Shown in pieces: positions 11,570-23,450 of a stretch of DNA of 64,000 nucleotides. The notes under the pieces were generated by a model, which saw only the letters and a program-made list of their open reading frames with translations, ran no database searches and was not told the origin of the DNA. The stretch covers positions 34,072,301 to 34,136,300 of the forward strand of contig JAULJL010000003.1 in the NCBI GenBank assembly GCA_030761205.1, written 5' to 3'. A program made the position numbers and the translations under genes. Every line of letters begins with the position of its first letter. Positions within the stretch are counted from its first letter, which is position 1. Source of the stretch: Fremontodendron californicum (lineage: Eukaryota > Streptophyta > Magnoliopsida > Malvales > Malvaceae).

Positions 11570-14500
11570 TTAGTATCTTCTCCTAGGACTCCTAGAGCGA
11601 TGTGTCCGTCCGGCTCTGCAAAATTTAGAAGGTATTGTTAGATCCAAGCCTGACAGTTTCCATCCAGCTAAAAGTTTCAATTTCCAAACAACAGAACTAT
11701 GGGATTACAACTAAAATTTGCAATAACTTCTCCTTTTATGGCTTGAGTTGGATCACTTCATGTAAATATAAAGTGGAATGTAAACATGTAGGGGAAAGAA
11801 AAACACCATCAAGCATACTTTTTTGCATAAAGTTGCTGTCTATGACATCTTTCTAATCAAGTTAGTTTTGAAAAGAAAATGAAATGCTTAAGCAAAGTTT
11901 CGAGATTTGGGCAAGGTTGGTATCTGGCATTTAGGTTGAGTTAAGCTGGGTTGTGTTCAGGTCGTTTCATGTTTCAGCCTTTCAGGTCATCTTAGGCTCA
12001 AGTCATTCAAATTGGATTGCTTCAGTTCAAGTAATAAAAATGTTTTAAATTTAAGTTCAGTCGGGTTGCATGAATAGATCATGATTTCACCACTTATAAT
12101 TGATATATTTAACAGATTTCAATCAAAATTCAAAAGCATATTAATATAGACAAACCTCATATTTTTTCTTTTGAAGGCTCCAGCACTGGGTCCATTGCTA
12201 AAGGCCCAATCAACATTGATGGTCTGTGTAAGAAGTTCTGCTCCATCCATTGCCGATATGGCATTCTTTGCTTCTTCAAACTTTTCATATTCAATCAGTG
12301 CATATCCCTAAGTGGAAACACTCACATTAATTTTACTTGAACAAAAATATACAATACTAAGAAAATACTGTAAAAGAAGGCAAAAGTTTGTCAAAGATTT
12401 GTCCTTTGTTTTCTCATCTTCAATCAATGCTATTAAATAAAAGATATTGAAATGTGTCGAACTAGCACTCAGTAACAACAAAAATGGTGGTTAGAAACAC
12501 TAAACTGCTTGATATCTTACGATATAACTGAATCCACATTCTCTAATACATATAGAAAACACACAAAAGAAAAATGTTAAACATGCAGACATAGATAGCC
12601 AAAACATTTCCAATACACATACAAGAATACATAAAAAAAAATATATATATATATGCAATGTGAAGAGCTCCACCACCAAAAAGAAAACATAACACTGCAC
12701 CATTGCACAAAGCAATGGTCATAAAGTGAGCTACAGCAATTTACTAAGTTGCCTACCTTGACAAATCCAGTGCGACGATCAAGATTTAAATGCAAATTCT
12801 TGATCTCACCAAATTCACCAAATGTATTGTGCAAATCATCCTCTTGTGCTTCCTCGTGCACACCACAGACCAAAACAATCCATCCTTCAATAGCTGCACA
12901 TTTATTAATGAGAAATAAAAGAAAATATTACTATTGAGAAAAGAGTTCACAAACATAACGGAAAATCTTATTTCATTCTTGGACACAATTGCTTTTATAA
13001 TAGCTGGATAGACTGAAGGTTAGATTCTAACAATACAGTATAAAATGTTTAACACGCACAATTGGGTGGTTGAAACATGGCCAAACAGGTAATAGCAGTC
13101 CTTGAAGAATAGCATACGGCTTTAAACCTGATCAACAACCAAAATTGGAATCTTTTTCCTTTTTTTTTTTCCGTTGGACTTATTGTCCTTGATAGAAGGG
13201 AATTTCCTATATCCCCCACATGATGTCCCAACCAAATTCTCAAAACAGGATCAATCCCTGTCTGGTTCTTTCGATAATGGAACAAAGTGAACCTCAACAA
13301 TCAGCCAAGAATATATATACACTTAATATCAACAATATTTCCTCTGAAATCAAGAGGAAATTTCTATAAGATGTTATATATTTTTTATTGAATTTTGTGT
13401 CCTGTGCATCATACAAGTTTAAAAAACTAGTTTCTATAAGAGCAGAAAAAGGCATCTACTCTCAGGAATTTCCTCTAATTCCTAATACAATTTCCTCTTG
13501 TACTTTGGAATACTATTTAGCAAACTTCTCATTTCTTAAGCATTACCTCTTTCTTTCTCAACTTGAAAACTGAATTACCTATTTTAAATTTTACTCTAGA
13601 TGAGCATACATAGTTCCTCAATAAATTACTCAACTTTCTGCCTCAGAAGTCAGAACTTATTACAAGTGGACTATATCTAAACACTAAGCCTCGAAATGCC
13701 TCTCTTCCATCCTAATTTAGAAATGCCTCTCTTCCATTCTAATTTAGAAAACTGAATTACCTATTTTAAGTTTTACTCTAGATGAGCATATATAGTTCCT
13801 CAATAAATTACTCAACTTTCTGCCTCAGAAGTCAGAACTTATTACAAGTGGACTATATCTAAACACTAAGCCTCGAAATGCCTCTCTTCCATCCTAATTT
13901 AGAAATACTAACTATCCCAACTGACAGACAACTGCAGAAAGATACAGACTTTAAACCTAAATGATATGACATCTTACAATTTGTGGGATTCATATACACT
14001 GCGGACCACAAAATTCATGAAGCATCTGCCATTAGACTTGTTCTAGTCTCATAAATGACCTGAACATAGTATAGCTCTACACTTACAATTTCTAGTGAGA
14101 AGGGTAATAAAGCAGTTCTTCTTAATCAAGGGTTCCTACAAAGTATAATATAGTTAGAAAAAATTGTTGAAAAACAGATTTGCAGTAAATGTTGACTGCA
14201 GTATCTACTGACTGTTAGCAGTAAATGCTGACTGTCAGATTTGCAGTAAATGTTGACTGCAGTATCTGCCGATCAATTAGCAGTAAATGCTGACTGCAAT
14301 AACTGCTGATTCTTAGGCAGATATTGCTGCTGATTTTTAGGAGAATATTTTATTTTTGTGCTTGATTTATTCCCTAATTACAGGGATTGTTTTTTTCTGG
14401 TTTAATTTAGCTTATAAAAGGCCTTCTGATGTACATAAAACAGATAAGAAATACAGATTTACTATTTCTTCTTTTCCTTCAACATGGTATCAGAGCTTTA

Positions 14501-17500
14501 GGTATTCTTTAAATCATTTCTCTTTGTGGCAGCCTTTATCCTCGGTTCCTCAATTTTTTTTTTGGTTCTTTTCCTATTTTTTTTAGAATGTCAGAAGTTT
14601 CACAAATCACCCATTCTGAAGAGACTGCAGTAAGTCAGATTCATGGGGAATTACAAAATATCCAAGCGACGTACAGGCTGAATGGAAAAAATTATTTGAA
14701 GTGGTCGCAATTTGTAAAAACCTTTCTTAAAGGAAAAGGGAAACTCAACCACATTCTCGGAACTGGACCTGAATTGGGAGATCCGAAATTTGCTGCTTGG
14801 GATGAAGAAGATTCCATGGTCATGTCTTGGCTGTGGAATGCCATGGTGCCCGAAATAAGTGACACCTGTATGTTCTTAACCACTGCCAAAGAGATATGGG
14901 ATGCTATTCGTCAAACATATTCAAAGAAGCATGATGCTGCACAAATCTTTGAGATCAAAACAAAAATCTCTACTACAAAACAAGGAAATCAATCAGTCAC
15001 GGAGTATGCCAATCTTTTGAAGAATTTATGGCAGGAGATGGATCATTACCGGTGCATTGAAATGAAGAACAGTGAGGATGTGGTCATTTTAAAAAATTCC
15101 ATAGAAAAGGATAGAACCTATGATTTCTTGGCTGGCCTCAATGCTGAGTTTGATCTAGTTCGGGTACAAATCTTAGGAAAGGAAGATATGCCTTCATTGA
15201 ATGAAACAATATCTATTATCCGGGCTGAAGAAAGCAGGAGGGGAGTCATGCTTGCTGTTCAACCAGTAGAAGGATCAGCGTTGCTCACAACTGAATTGGT
15301 TTCAAGAAAATCTGCTGCAGCAAATGCGGACAGCAGAAAATCAGATTCAAGAAACATGAGTAAAGGGAATTTGATGTGTAACCACTGCAAGAAGCCTGTA
15401 CACACAAGGGAAAACTGCTGGAAACTTCATGGGAGGCCACAGAACTCTAACCGAAAATGGCAACAGAGGGGACAAGCACATTCTGCTCAAGCCAACATCA
15501 CCAGTAATCTCACTGATCAGACTACTCCAAGTGATAGAGAATTCAATAAAGATGATATTGATCGACTGAGATTGCTCCTTGACTCACTAGAAAAAACTTC
15601 AGGTGCATGTTCATTAGCACTCTCAGGTAAGTTTCCTCCTCCATGTGCTCTTAGTGTCTCAAAACCTAACTCACTTGACTCTTGGATCATTGACTCCGGA
15701 GCAACCGACCACATGACCTACTCCTCCCACAATTTTTCCACTTACAACCCATGTCCTAGCAATAAAAAAATTACTATAGCTAATGGTTCCTTAGTAACAG
15801 TAGCTGGCCAAGGAGACATTCATATAGGACAATCCTTAATCTTGAAAAATGTCTTACATGTGCCAAAACTGTCTACCAACCTTGTATCTGTCAAACAAAT
15901 TACAAAAGATCTAAATTGTAACTTGTTTTTTTTGCCTACACATTGTGTGTTTCAGGACCAAGTTACGGGGAAGACGATTGGGCGTGCTAAGGAAAGCAAT
16001 GGACTTTACTATCTTGAGTTCCCAGATGGCTATGTGAACACTGGGACTGGTTACTCATCCATGCTCATGTCTGAAACAAGTACTCAAAATAAAGACCAAA
16101 TTTGGCTTCGACATTTTCAACTTGGTCACCCACCTTTTAGAGTTCTTAGGATGATGTTTCCTTCTCTATTCAGAAATATTGATATCCAACAGTTTCATTG
16201 TGATATTTGTGAGTTTGCTAAACACAAAAGAATTTCCTTTCCTTTGAACAATAAAAAATCTTCATTTCCTTTTCAATTGATTCACAGTGACATTTGGGGT
16301 CCATCAAGGGTAGCTAATATTTCTGGGGCTCGGTGGTTTGTTACATTCATTGACGATTGTACTCGTCTATCGTGGGTCTTTCTCTTGAAACAAAAATCTG
16401 ATGTGATTAAAGTTTTTCAAAATTTTCACAACATGATAACAAATCAATTTGGTGTGAGGATAAAAAGATTGCGAACTGATAATGCTAGGGAATATTTTAA
16501 TCAAGTGTTATCCCCATTTCTTCAAAAGGAAGGAATTATTCATGAATCCTCCTGTGTTGATACACCCCAACAAAATGGAGTGGCAGAAAGGAAAAATGGT
16601 CACCTTCTTGACACAGTCAGTGCCCTCCTTTTCCAGAGAAAAGTTCCAAAACAATTTTGGGGAGAAGCTGTACTTACAGCCACTCATCTCATTAATAGAG
16701 TTCCCTCTCGGGTTTTAGGCTTTAAGAGTCCTTGGGAAGTGTTCTCAAATTTTTTTCCAGATTTTCCTATTCCTAATCGCCTGAATCCTCGTGTTTTTGG
16801 GTGTGTCTCATTTGTCCATGTTCATGCTCATAATCGAAGCAAGCTTGATCCTAGAGCAATCAAATGTGTGTTTGTGGGATATTCTTCCACTCAAAAGGGG
16901 TATAAGTGCTATCATCCTCCGACCCGTAAAACATATGTCTCCATCGATGTCACATTTGTGGAGTCTGAGAGTTACTTTCATCCTTCTCTTCAGGGGGAGA
17001 CACCTACTCATGAAGAGAAGGATGATTTCCTTCATCTACCTAGTCTTATTACCCATTCACCTATGCCCGACTCCATGCCTAATTCTGCCATGCCTAATTC
17101 TGCCCAAAACAGTAACCCCAAACCTGCCCAAAACAGTGAAACCAAACCTGATCATACCACAGACAGCCAAGAGGATCCAGTATTCACAAAGCCATTGCAA
17201 GTTTACTCAAGAAAGAAAGGATCCATTGCTAATCCAGAACATGTCCAAAGGTCAGAACCAATGCTTGGAAGTGAAGCAAATTGTGAGGTAAATACTTCTA
17301 CTGATGTTACTTTTAATGATGATCTACATCTACCCATTGCAGTAAGAAAAGCTACTAGAAAATGCACACAACATCCAATTTCTCACTTTGTGTCTTTTGA
17401 AAAAACCTCGCCTTCACATAAGGCCTTCCTCACTCACCTAAATTCCATAGCCATCCCTCAAACCCTATCTGAGGCACTAAATAGTGAAGAATGGAAACAA

Positions 17501-20120
17501 GCAATGAGAGTGGAGATGGATGCACTTGAGAAAAACAAAACATTGGAGATTGTTGAATTACCAAAAGAAAAAAAAACCCGTGGGATGTAGATGGATTTTT
17601 TCAGTGAAATATAATGCAGATGGGTCCCTTGAACGATATAAGGCAAGATTGGTGGCCAAGGGGTATACACAAACTTATGGTGTGGACTATCAAGAAACCT
17701 TCGCACCAGTAGCAAAGATGAATACTGTAAGGGTACTACTGAGTCTTGCAGCAAAATTTGACTGGACACTACAGCAGTTTGATGTAAAAAATGCTTTTTT
17801 GCATGGTGATCTTGAAGAAGAAATTTACATTGAAATTCCTCCAGGTTTTAATGCAGACAGAAATGGTAGGGTGTGTCGACTGAAGAAAGCATTATATGGG
17901 TTGAAACAATCTCCAAGAGCATGGTTTGGACGGTTTACTAAGGTCATGTTAGCTCTGAAGTATAAACAGAGCCAAGGAGATCACACCTTGTTTATTAAGC
18001 ACTCTGCATCAGGGGGAGTTACTGCACTCATTGTGTACGTTGATGATATTATTGTCACTGGTAATGATCACCAAGAACGAGAAGCTCTTAAAGCTAAGTT
18101 AGCAAAAGAGTTTGAAATAAAAGATCTTGGCAAGCTAAAATACTTCTTGGGTATTGAAGTGGCTAGGTCAAAAAGGGGAATCTTTATCTCACAGCAGAAG
18201 TATGTAACAGATTTACTTAAGGAGACAGGGAAGACTGGTTGTAAACCTGCAGAGACACCCATAGATCAGAATCACAAACTGGGAGATGCAGCTAAAGATG
18301 AACCTGTGGATAAGGGAATGTATCAAAGACTAGTTGGGAGGTTGATTTATCTATCACACACTAGACCTGACATAGCATATGCAGTGAGTGTAGTAAGTCA
18401 ATTTATGCATGATCCAAAAGAAGCCCATCTCCAGGCAGTATATCGAATATTGCAGTACTTAAAGGCTAACATAGGTAGAGGAATTCTCTTTAGGAAAAGT
18501 TCAAGTCTGTGTTTGGAAGTATATACAGATGCAGATTATGCAGGCTCAGTCATAGATAGGAGATCAACTTCTGGCTATTGCACTTTTCTGGGAGGCAATT
18601 TGGTTACTTGGAGAAGCAAAAAACAACCAGTAGTGGCTAGATCGAGTGCAGAAGCAGAGTTTCGAGCCATGGCACTAGGAGTGTGTGAACTACTATGGCT
18701 AAAAATGATCATAAATGATTTGAAGATTACAATAGAGAGTCCGATGAAGTTATATTGTGACAACAAGTCAGTTATCAACATTGCTCATAATCCAGTGCAA
18801 CATGATCGCACCAAACATGTGGAAGTAGATCGACACTTCATAAAGGAGAAGATTGAGAGTGGGTTGATATGTACACCTTATGTCCCTACTGGAGATCAAT
18901 TAGCAGATTTCCTAACAAAGGGATTAACTAGTCCTACATTTCAAAGACTTGTGAGCAAGCTAGGAATGGAAAATATTTACTTCCCAGCTTGAGGGGGAGT
19001 GTTGAAAAACAGATTTGCAGTAAATGTTGACTGCAGTATCTACTGACTGTTAGCAGTAAATGCTGACTGTCAGATTTGCAGTAAATGTTGACTGCAGTAT
19101 CTGCTGATCAATCAGCAGTAAATGCTGACTGCAATAACTGCTGATTCTTAGGCATATATTGCTGCTGATTTTTAGGAGAATATTTTATTGTTGTGCTTGA
19201 TTTATTCCCTAATTACAGGGATTGTTTTTTTCTGGTTTAATTTAGCTTATAAAAGGCCTTCTGATGTACATAAAACAGATAAGAAATACAGATTTACTAT
19301 TTCTTCTTTTCCTTCAACAAAAATCCACAATGACGAAGTTAAGGAAGTTGCTTTTAGGAATTGGACATTCAAAAGGTTAGGAAGTTCCAAGGCAACAGCC
19401 CGCAAAACAACTCATTTTGAAATCTAATCCTGGAATAACCTGTTATAGCACGAACCGAAGAGTAAGATATCTTATCATGAGAAATTTATTATCACTAAGA
19501 TTAGTCTTTTGAACTATTTAGTTATGAATAAGTTTTAGTTGCAACTGTAACAAATAAAAAACATAAGACAAATTAACACTATATTCTGAGAGTAAAGATA
19601 TTCAATATTACCCCCAAAAAAACCAGAAACCTACTCAAGCTTTAACATTAAGCCAAAACTACCAAACCTCTCGACTCATTTCAACCAAACTTATTCTAAA
19701 ACCATTGAGCAATTTTCATATAGCAAAAATTAGGTCAATTTCGTAATTATATTGTCTTATAGGCCACAGATATAAATAAAACCCTAGATAAAACAAAAGG
19801 AAACAACATAAATAAACGGCGAGAGAAAAAATTAGGGTTTAGTGGAAGGACTAACATCTCTGGGGACCGGGGCCGCCATCAGTGCCAAGAGACTCGAAGT
19901 CGCGGGAGGCGAGACGGGAGTGGCGGTCGGCGTCGTCCTCTCTGAAGCCACGGCCCTTGGTCTTCTTAGGGCCAGAAAGAGAAGTGGAAGCACCACCAGT
20001 GATGGCGGACTTGAGCTTAGGCATGGGGGCTTGAGGAGAGGCCTCGCCGGCGGCGTCCTCGTCCATGAGGTCGTCGTCCTCCGGCTCGAAATCCACAGCT
20101 TCCACGTCAGCACTCGCCAT
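11570..20120 (-). CDS. Y14 (RBM8A): RNA-binding protein Y14 (RBM8A), exon junction complex core
   Basis: Y14 pairs with MAGO in the nucleus, is deposited upstream of exon junctions, and marks spliced mRNA for localisation and nonsense-mediated decay. The exons are 20120-19856, 12893-12757, 12307-12156 and 11615-11570. They sum to 600 nt (199 aa plus stop) and stay in frame with GT/AG borders throughout. Exon 1 gives the acidic N-terminus (AVDFEPEDDDLMDED) and the SRLASRDF region. Exons 2-3 give a single RRM, with RNP2-like WIVLVCGVHEEAQ and RNP1-like RTGFVKGYALIEY. Exon 4 gives the basic RSRSPRRRY tail. Length and all landmarks fit plant Y14 (about 200 aa). ATG 20118-20120 was chosen because family proteins start there. 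Intron 1 is 6.96 kb because a copia element sits in it, antisense to the gene. Exon 1 is markedly GC-rich compared with its surroundings. The coding sequence looks fully intact. Confidence 0.95.
13566..13909. repeat. Tandem duplication (period 182 bp) in Y14 intron 1
   Basis: The block beginning AAAACTGAATTACC at 13566 recurs at 13748 with only a few differences, and the second copy ends near 13909. A shorter inner repeat (AAATGCCTCTCTTCCAT) sits at the junction and probably gave the homology for the duplication. Confidence 0.85.
14165..14484 (+). repeat. 5' LTR of the copia element
   Basis: Pairs with 19000-19319. It contains a near-perfect tandem repeat of about 62 bp in the U3 part, with four copies of a CAGTAAATGyTGACTG word, upstream of a TATA box at 14413-14420. 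Confidence 0.97.
14413..14420 (+). promoter_or_regulatory. TATA box of the copia 5' LTR
   Basis: TATAAAAG, 249 bp into the LTR and about 70 bp from its end, where a U3/R promoter is expected. The same word occurs at 19248-19255 in the 3' LTR. Confidence 0.75.
14485..14496 (+). other. Primer-binding site (initiator Met-tRNA)
   Basis: TGGTATCAGAGC directly follows the 5' LTR. It is the standard plant copia minus-strand primer site. Confidence 0.95.
14588..17590 (+). pseudogene. copia gag-protease-integrase frame (1000 aa), ends at a frameshift
   Basis: First part of the copia polyprotein. Gag (UBN2-like) covers roughly residues 25-240. A CCHC knuckle, CNHCKKPVHTRENC, lies near residue 263; the usual Gly before the His is Val here. 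The aspartic protease motif DSGATDHM is near 369. The integrase zinc-binding region follows, then the core DDE triad at about D568, D631 and E667, with the normal 35-residue D-to-E gap. The frame should continue into RT. Instead an A9 run at 17568-17576 shifts it, and it stops 14 bases later. ATG 14588 is the first after the primer-binding site and fits the family start. One base in the A run restores the downstream frame, so this is a single lesion, a slippage site or a sequence error. Confidence 0.92.
17577..18992 (+). pseudogene. copia reverse transcriptase-RNase H frame (472 codons)
   Basis: Continues the polyprotein after the A9 frameshift, beginning at the conserved PVGCRW. It carries the RT motifs FDVKNAFLHGDL and YVDD (18036-18047), then RNase H with TDADYAGS, RSSAEAEF and the KHVEVDRHFI region. 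It ends at TGA 18990-18992, immediately before the polypurine tract. The frame is otherwise uninterrupted. As it stands it lacks its own start, so expression would need frameshifting or slippage. Confidence 0.92.
18991..18999 (+). other. Polypurine tract
   Basis: GAGGGGGAG directly before the 3' LTR; the plus-strand primer site of the element. Confidence 0.85.
19000..19319 (+). repeat. 3' LTR of the copia element
   Basis: Same length as the 5' LTR, with 4 substitutions seen by eye (about 1.25 percent). It ends CA and is followed by the AAAAT target duplication. Confidence 0.97.
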
Positions 20121-21794
20121 CACGCGATCTCAACGTGCGTTCTTCCCCTTATTTACTTTTAGAATGTGTAAAAAAAATCTATTTGTTCTAGGATTCAAAA
20201 TTCGTGAGTTTGCTGTTGAACTGGAAAGGATTGAGGTTCTGAAACTGAAATCTTATTTTTACTTTACGATTTTATTTCTGAATTTGGATGGGCCTGCTTT
20301 TCATAGGAACTTTTGGGCCTAAATTTGGGAGTTTTGTTCATGCTCGGGGCCAAGGGAGGCTTGAAGGTGGCCCTTGGTTTTAGACTCTATTAGTAATATC
20401 TTAATATATTCTATCAAAATATATATATTTTAATTGTTTTCAAACATTATATTTAAATAAAAATACATAAAAAAAAAAATTTAATTACTAATAATATCTT
20501 GAATTTTGTTGGATTTAGGCATTTGAAATCATTTAATTTCTTCATGCTTATTACTAAGTTAAATATTGATAATTGAGCAAGACTTCGATATGATAAAAAA
20601 ATATAGAGCTTAATTTATACTAATACTTAATGTTAGAGCTGAAAAATGCCGACTCAAACCTATTAGTAAATAAAAGAAAAATTGGTTTTACTCGTTTCAA
20701 CTCGAACCTAATCCAAAATCAGATTTAATTACGAGGAAGCATTTGAGTTTCCCAAGTTATTATTTCACTGAGTAAGAAGATTGTGTCCTACATATATTCG
20801 GATATAAATATGAGATATAATTTTTTAAATATATAAAAAAAATTTTAAAAAAATAAATATAATCGTATTAAATACATACTATATTCAACATTCACCTGCT
20901 CGTGTAGTTAGTTTGAACTTGATTATTTGAGAGAGAAAAATATATATATATATTTAGTTTTTGGTACATTGACAGTGCAAACTTCTTAACTTCATAAAGA
21001 GATTGCCACATGTCCCACTTCATTTTTTAATTAATTTTTTATTTTTTTTTATTATATTCTACCATTACGAGTCATCCTTTTAACCATACTTGTAAAATTT
21101 AAATATTCCCATGACAGTGTACCAAATAATTTTTCATATATATATATATATATATATATCTGCAACAAGTTGATTGATAATTCAAAGAATGCCACGTGAT
21201 CCCTATTGCCACATGGTTCCTGCTGATTGGATATGGATGCCATGTCAAAATCCGTTGCTCTAAGAATTGAAAAAGAAAAACTTGACAGCAATGCAGTACG
21301 CAATGCAGAAAAAAAATCATCACTTGGACCACCCGACAAACCCTTCAAAACATGACAAAAGTATAAGTTCAATGCATAAATAGAGAAAACAAAATTTGCG
21401 TTAAGAACAGTTCAAGCATGTCGAATTATATGATCTCTGGTTTTTTTTATCCTTGCAAGTCTTCAGATAAGGCACTTGTTACTGCAACCAGAAGCTGCAA
21501 TGACAACCCACAAAATCCAATTTAACATAATTGCCATAAAAGATATTCAATGAGGCATAAGCTAAGTGGCCTTGGCCCGTCCTCAAGTTATCAGTATCAG
21601 ACTATTATTTTGCGGTTTCGACTTTCTCTATCGCTGATATCATCGAAATTGATCGCATCTGTTACATCCATAATTACGATAAACACGATGTGATAGAAAA
21701 CGCGTTCGCAACCGTAATCAAATCCCTGTCCAACACTCAAAAAAAAAAAAAAACTCCAATCTGCTCAAGATAAAGGAAACACCGTCTTGGAAAC
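20121..21794. other. Intergenic: Y14 upstream region and AT-rich sequence
   Basis: The first 250 bp should hold the Y14 promoter and 5' UTR (minus strand), but no clear TATA box was picked. The rest is AT-rich, with a (TA)n microsatellite at about 21138-21160 and a possible hAT-MITE relic near 20635-20720. No gene was seen. Confidence 0.5.
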
Positions 21795-22605
21795 AAACTT
21801 TTCGAATATCACCAGTTGTGAAAGAAGCCAGGTCTTCCTCAAGGGAACGCTTGTAGCGAAATTTATAAGCACGTTTCACTGCCCCGAGATCTTCAGGGGA
21901 CCTGATACATGCTATTTCAACAATTACTCTATAATTAAGAACAGTTTTCTACAAGGCTTCATTGGCTAAGAGGGCATCTCGGTCAGCAGGATCTGGAGTC
22001 CATAGACTTACAGTTCTCTATATTGCACGACAAAAAATGGTTGTTTTATTAGCATTTTCAATGAGAAAATAGACATGCAAAAGGATAATTTTCTGTAATG
22101 ATCTATAAACCTCAAAGTCTCCAGACAGCTCGTATTTAAGCTGCTGGAGGAGATCTTCATGATAAATCTCTTCAAAAGCTAGTCTAACAAGCTTCCTTTG
22201 AAATAGATTTCGATCTCCTAGTATCGAAACTATGGCATTCTCATCTGTTCCCCATCCTGAAAAGTCATCCAAGATAAAATAGAGATCAAAACGCAGGCAG
22301 ACTATGTTACTCGGATTCGGATGTGTCGGATACGTATGTGTTCGACATGGATATGTTCAATTTTTTAAAAAGTTTTTTCATGCATTTGGAGGAATCTAAG
22401 GATCATATCCTTATACCCATGGCAGGATATATGTCGGATACGGATGTTAAACACGAATATTTCAACAACAAAAAAAGAATCGGAGCAACATAGGACATAA
22501 TTATGTCTTAAGAAAATGAATAGATTTCAAACCTTGACAAGCCTTCTTGATGTTTTCTGCATCTTCAACAGAATAAAATTGCTTTGGTGAAATAATTGTA
22601 GCCAT
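21795..22605 (-). pseudogene. Annexin 5' fragment (repeat I and part of repeat II), with a stop codon
   Basis: Annexins bind membrane phospholipid in a calcium-dependent way through four repeats. Exon 1 (22605-22533) encodes MATIISPKQFYSVEDAENIK. Exon 2 (22256-22111) carries the first repeat, with GWGTDENAIVSILGDRN and the YHEDLLQQL segment. Exon 3 (from 22017) reads DPADRDALLANEAL and is then stopped by TAG, after which the same frame runs on through NYRVIVEIACIRSPEDL and FTTGDIRK. Exon borders are good GT/AG sites. After about 21795 the similarity ends, and repeats III and IV (more than half of the usual 310-320 aa) are absent. It is a truncated pseudogene of a typical plant annexin. Confidence 0.85.
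22302..22493. mobile_element. MITE, CTATGTTACTC family, copy 1 (inside annexin intron 1)
   Basis: Ends CTATGTTACTCGG and GGAGCAACATAG are inverted copies. The interior is rich in TGTCGGATACG-type words. It belongs with 23924-24090 and 55003-55168. No target duplication is visible for this copy. Confidence 0.75.
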
Positions 22606-22970
22606 TTTTTGCTTCTATCTGGCTGCAGTAATTTCACTGCTGCTATTCATTTTATAGTGACCAAGCAAGTTAATGTTACTGTTTAAGAAATAAATATGGA
22701 GAAATGAAGTAACTGAGCTAATGGGGGGTTTCATTACAGTATTATTTACTAGTTTCGTTACTAATATAGTAATGGACAGTTTCTTTTCTTGTCCACTGAG
22801 ATGGTCCCAAGGAGGTACATTTGCCAATAAACTTAAACAGCCATTCTTGGAAAAGGAGTTACAAGCTTGAGAATTTAATCTAAACCTACTTTTTTTGAGA
22901 GGTTATGTATTGGATCATATGTTAGAATTATCAAAGATTCAAAAGGTTTAATTCAAAAAATTTGTGGTTT

Positions 22971-23141
22971 GATCATAATTCATTACTAAGTCTTAGAGCT
23001 GGTAATTGCACAAGTTCAAACGGATTCGGGTCGAGTCTTTTTGAATTCGAATCTTTTCGGATTTAGATTTTTCTAAGTTTAGGGTTCGAATCAGATCTTT
23101 TTGGATTCGGATCATAATTCATTACTAAGTCTTAGAGGTGG
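22971..23141. repeat. Short direct repeat around a Gly-codon-like GATTCGG-rich patch
   Basis: A 32-bp word beginning GATCATAATTCATTACT occurs at 22971-23002 and again at 23110-23141. It brackets about 107 bp rich in GGATTCGG/TTCGAAT. Each copy runs into TTAGAGsTGG, which resembles a hAT terminus, so this looks like a degenerate small hAT insertion or its duplicated flank. Confidence 0.45.
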
Positions 23142-23450
23142 CAAGAAGTATTGTACATGTAAAAAATATTACAACTTAGCCCAAACAGATATCATACAGT
23201 TTGAATGAGTTTGATTTTCCCTTCCAGACAGTAGAAATATTGAAGATGAAGACCAAGGCCATATTCATCCCAATCTCCCAACATGCTGAAGAACTGGGAG
23301 CCGAAAAATTGTTTTTCAGAAGCAAATAAAAGCATGCTCAATATAAAATTTGAAAAATACAATAACCTGCAAACCTACAACAGGAGGAAGAAACATTTCT
23401 GTTAGAGAATACATATTCAAGCAACCCAGTTGCCTTTCTGTTCTGAAATC

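Larger units (their letters stand above)
14165..19319 (+). mobile_element. Complete Ty1/copia LTR retrotransposon in Y14 intron 1
   Basis: 5,155 bp with 320-bp LTRs at both ends. They begin TG and end CA, and are flanked by a 5-bp target duplication AAAAT (14160-14164 and 19320-19324). A primer-binding site matching initiator Met-tRNA follows the 5' LTR, and a G-rich polypurine tract precedes the 3' LTR. Internal domain order is gag, protease, integrase, RT, RNase H, which defines copia. The LTRs differ at only 4 positions that I can see, so the insertion is recent. A single frameshift separates integrase from RT. It lies antisense to the host gene and clear of every splice site. Confidence 0.97.

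Noticed and set aside
12577..12873. 98-codon minus frame beginning MVCGVHEEAQ
   Set aside because: It is Y14 exon 2 read through its donor into the intron. The spliced gene explains it fully.
16482..17291. Additional + and - frames overlapping the copia polyprotein
   Set aside because: Shadow frames of the gag-pol coding sequence, with no domains of their own.
17560..17590. Programmed frameshift as a designed feature of this copia family
   Set aside because: Most plant copia elements use one continuous frame, and one extra A in an A run is more simply a mutation. Retained only as a possibility to test.
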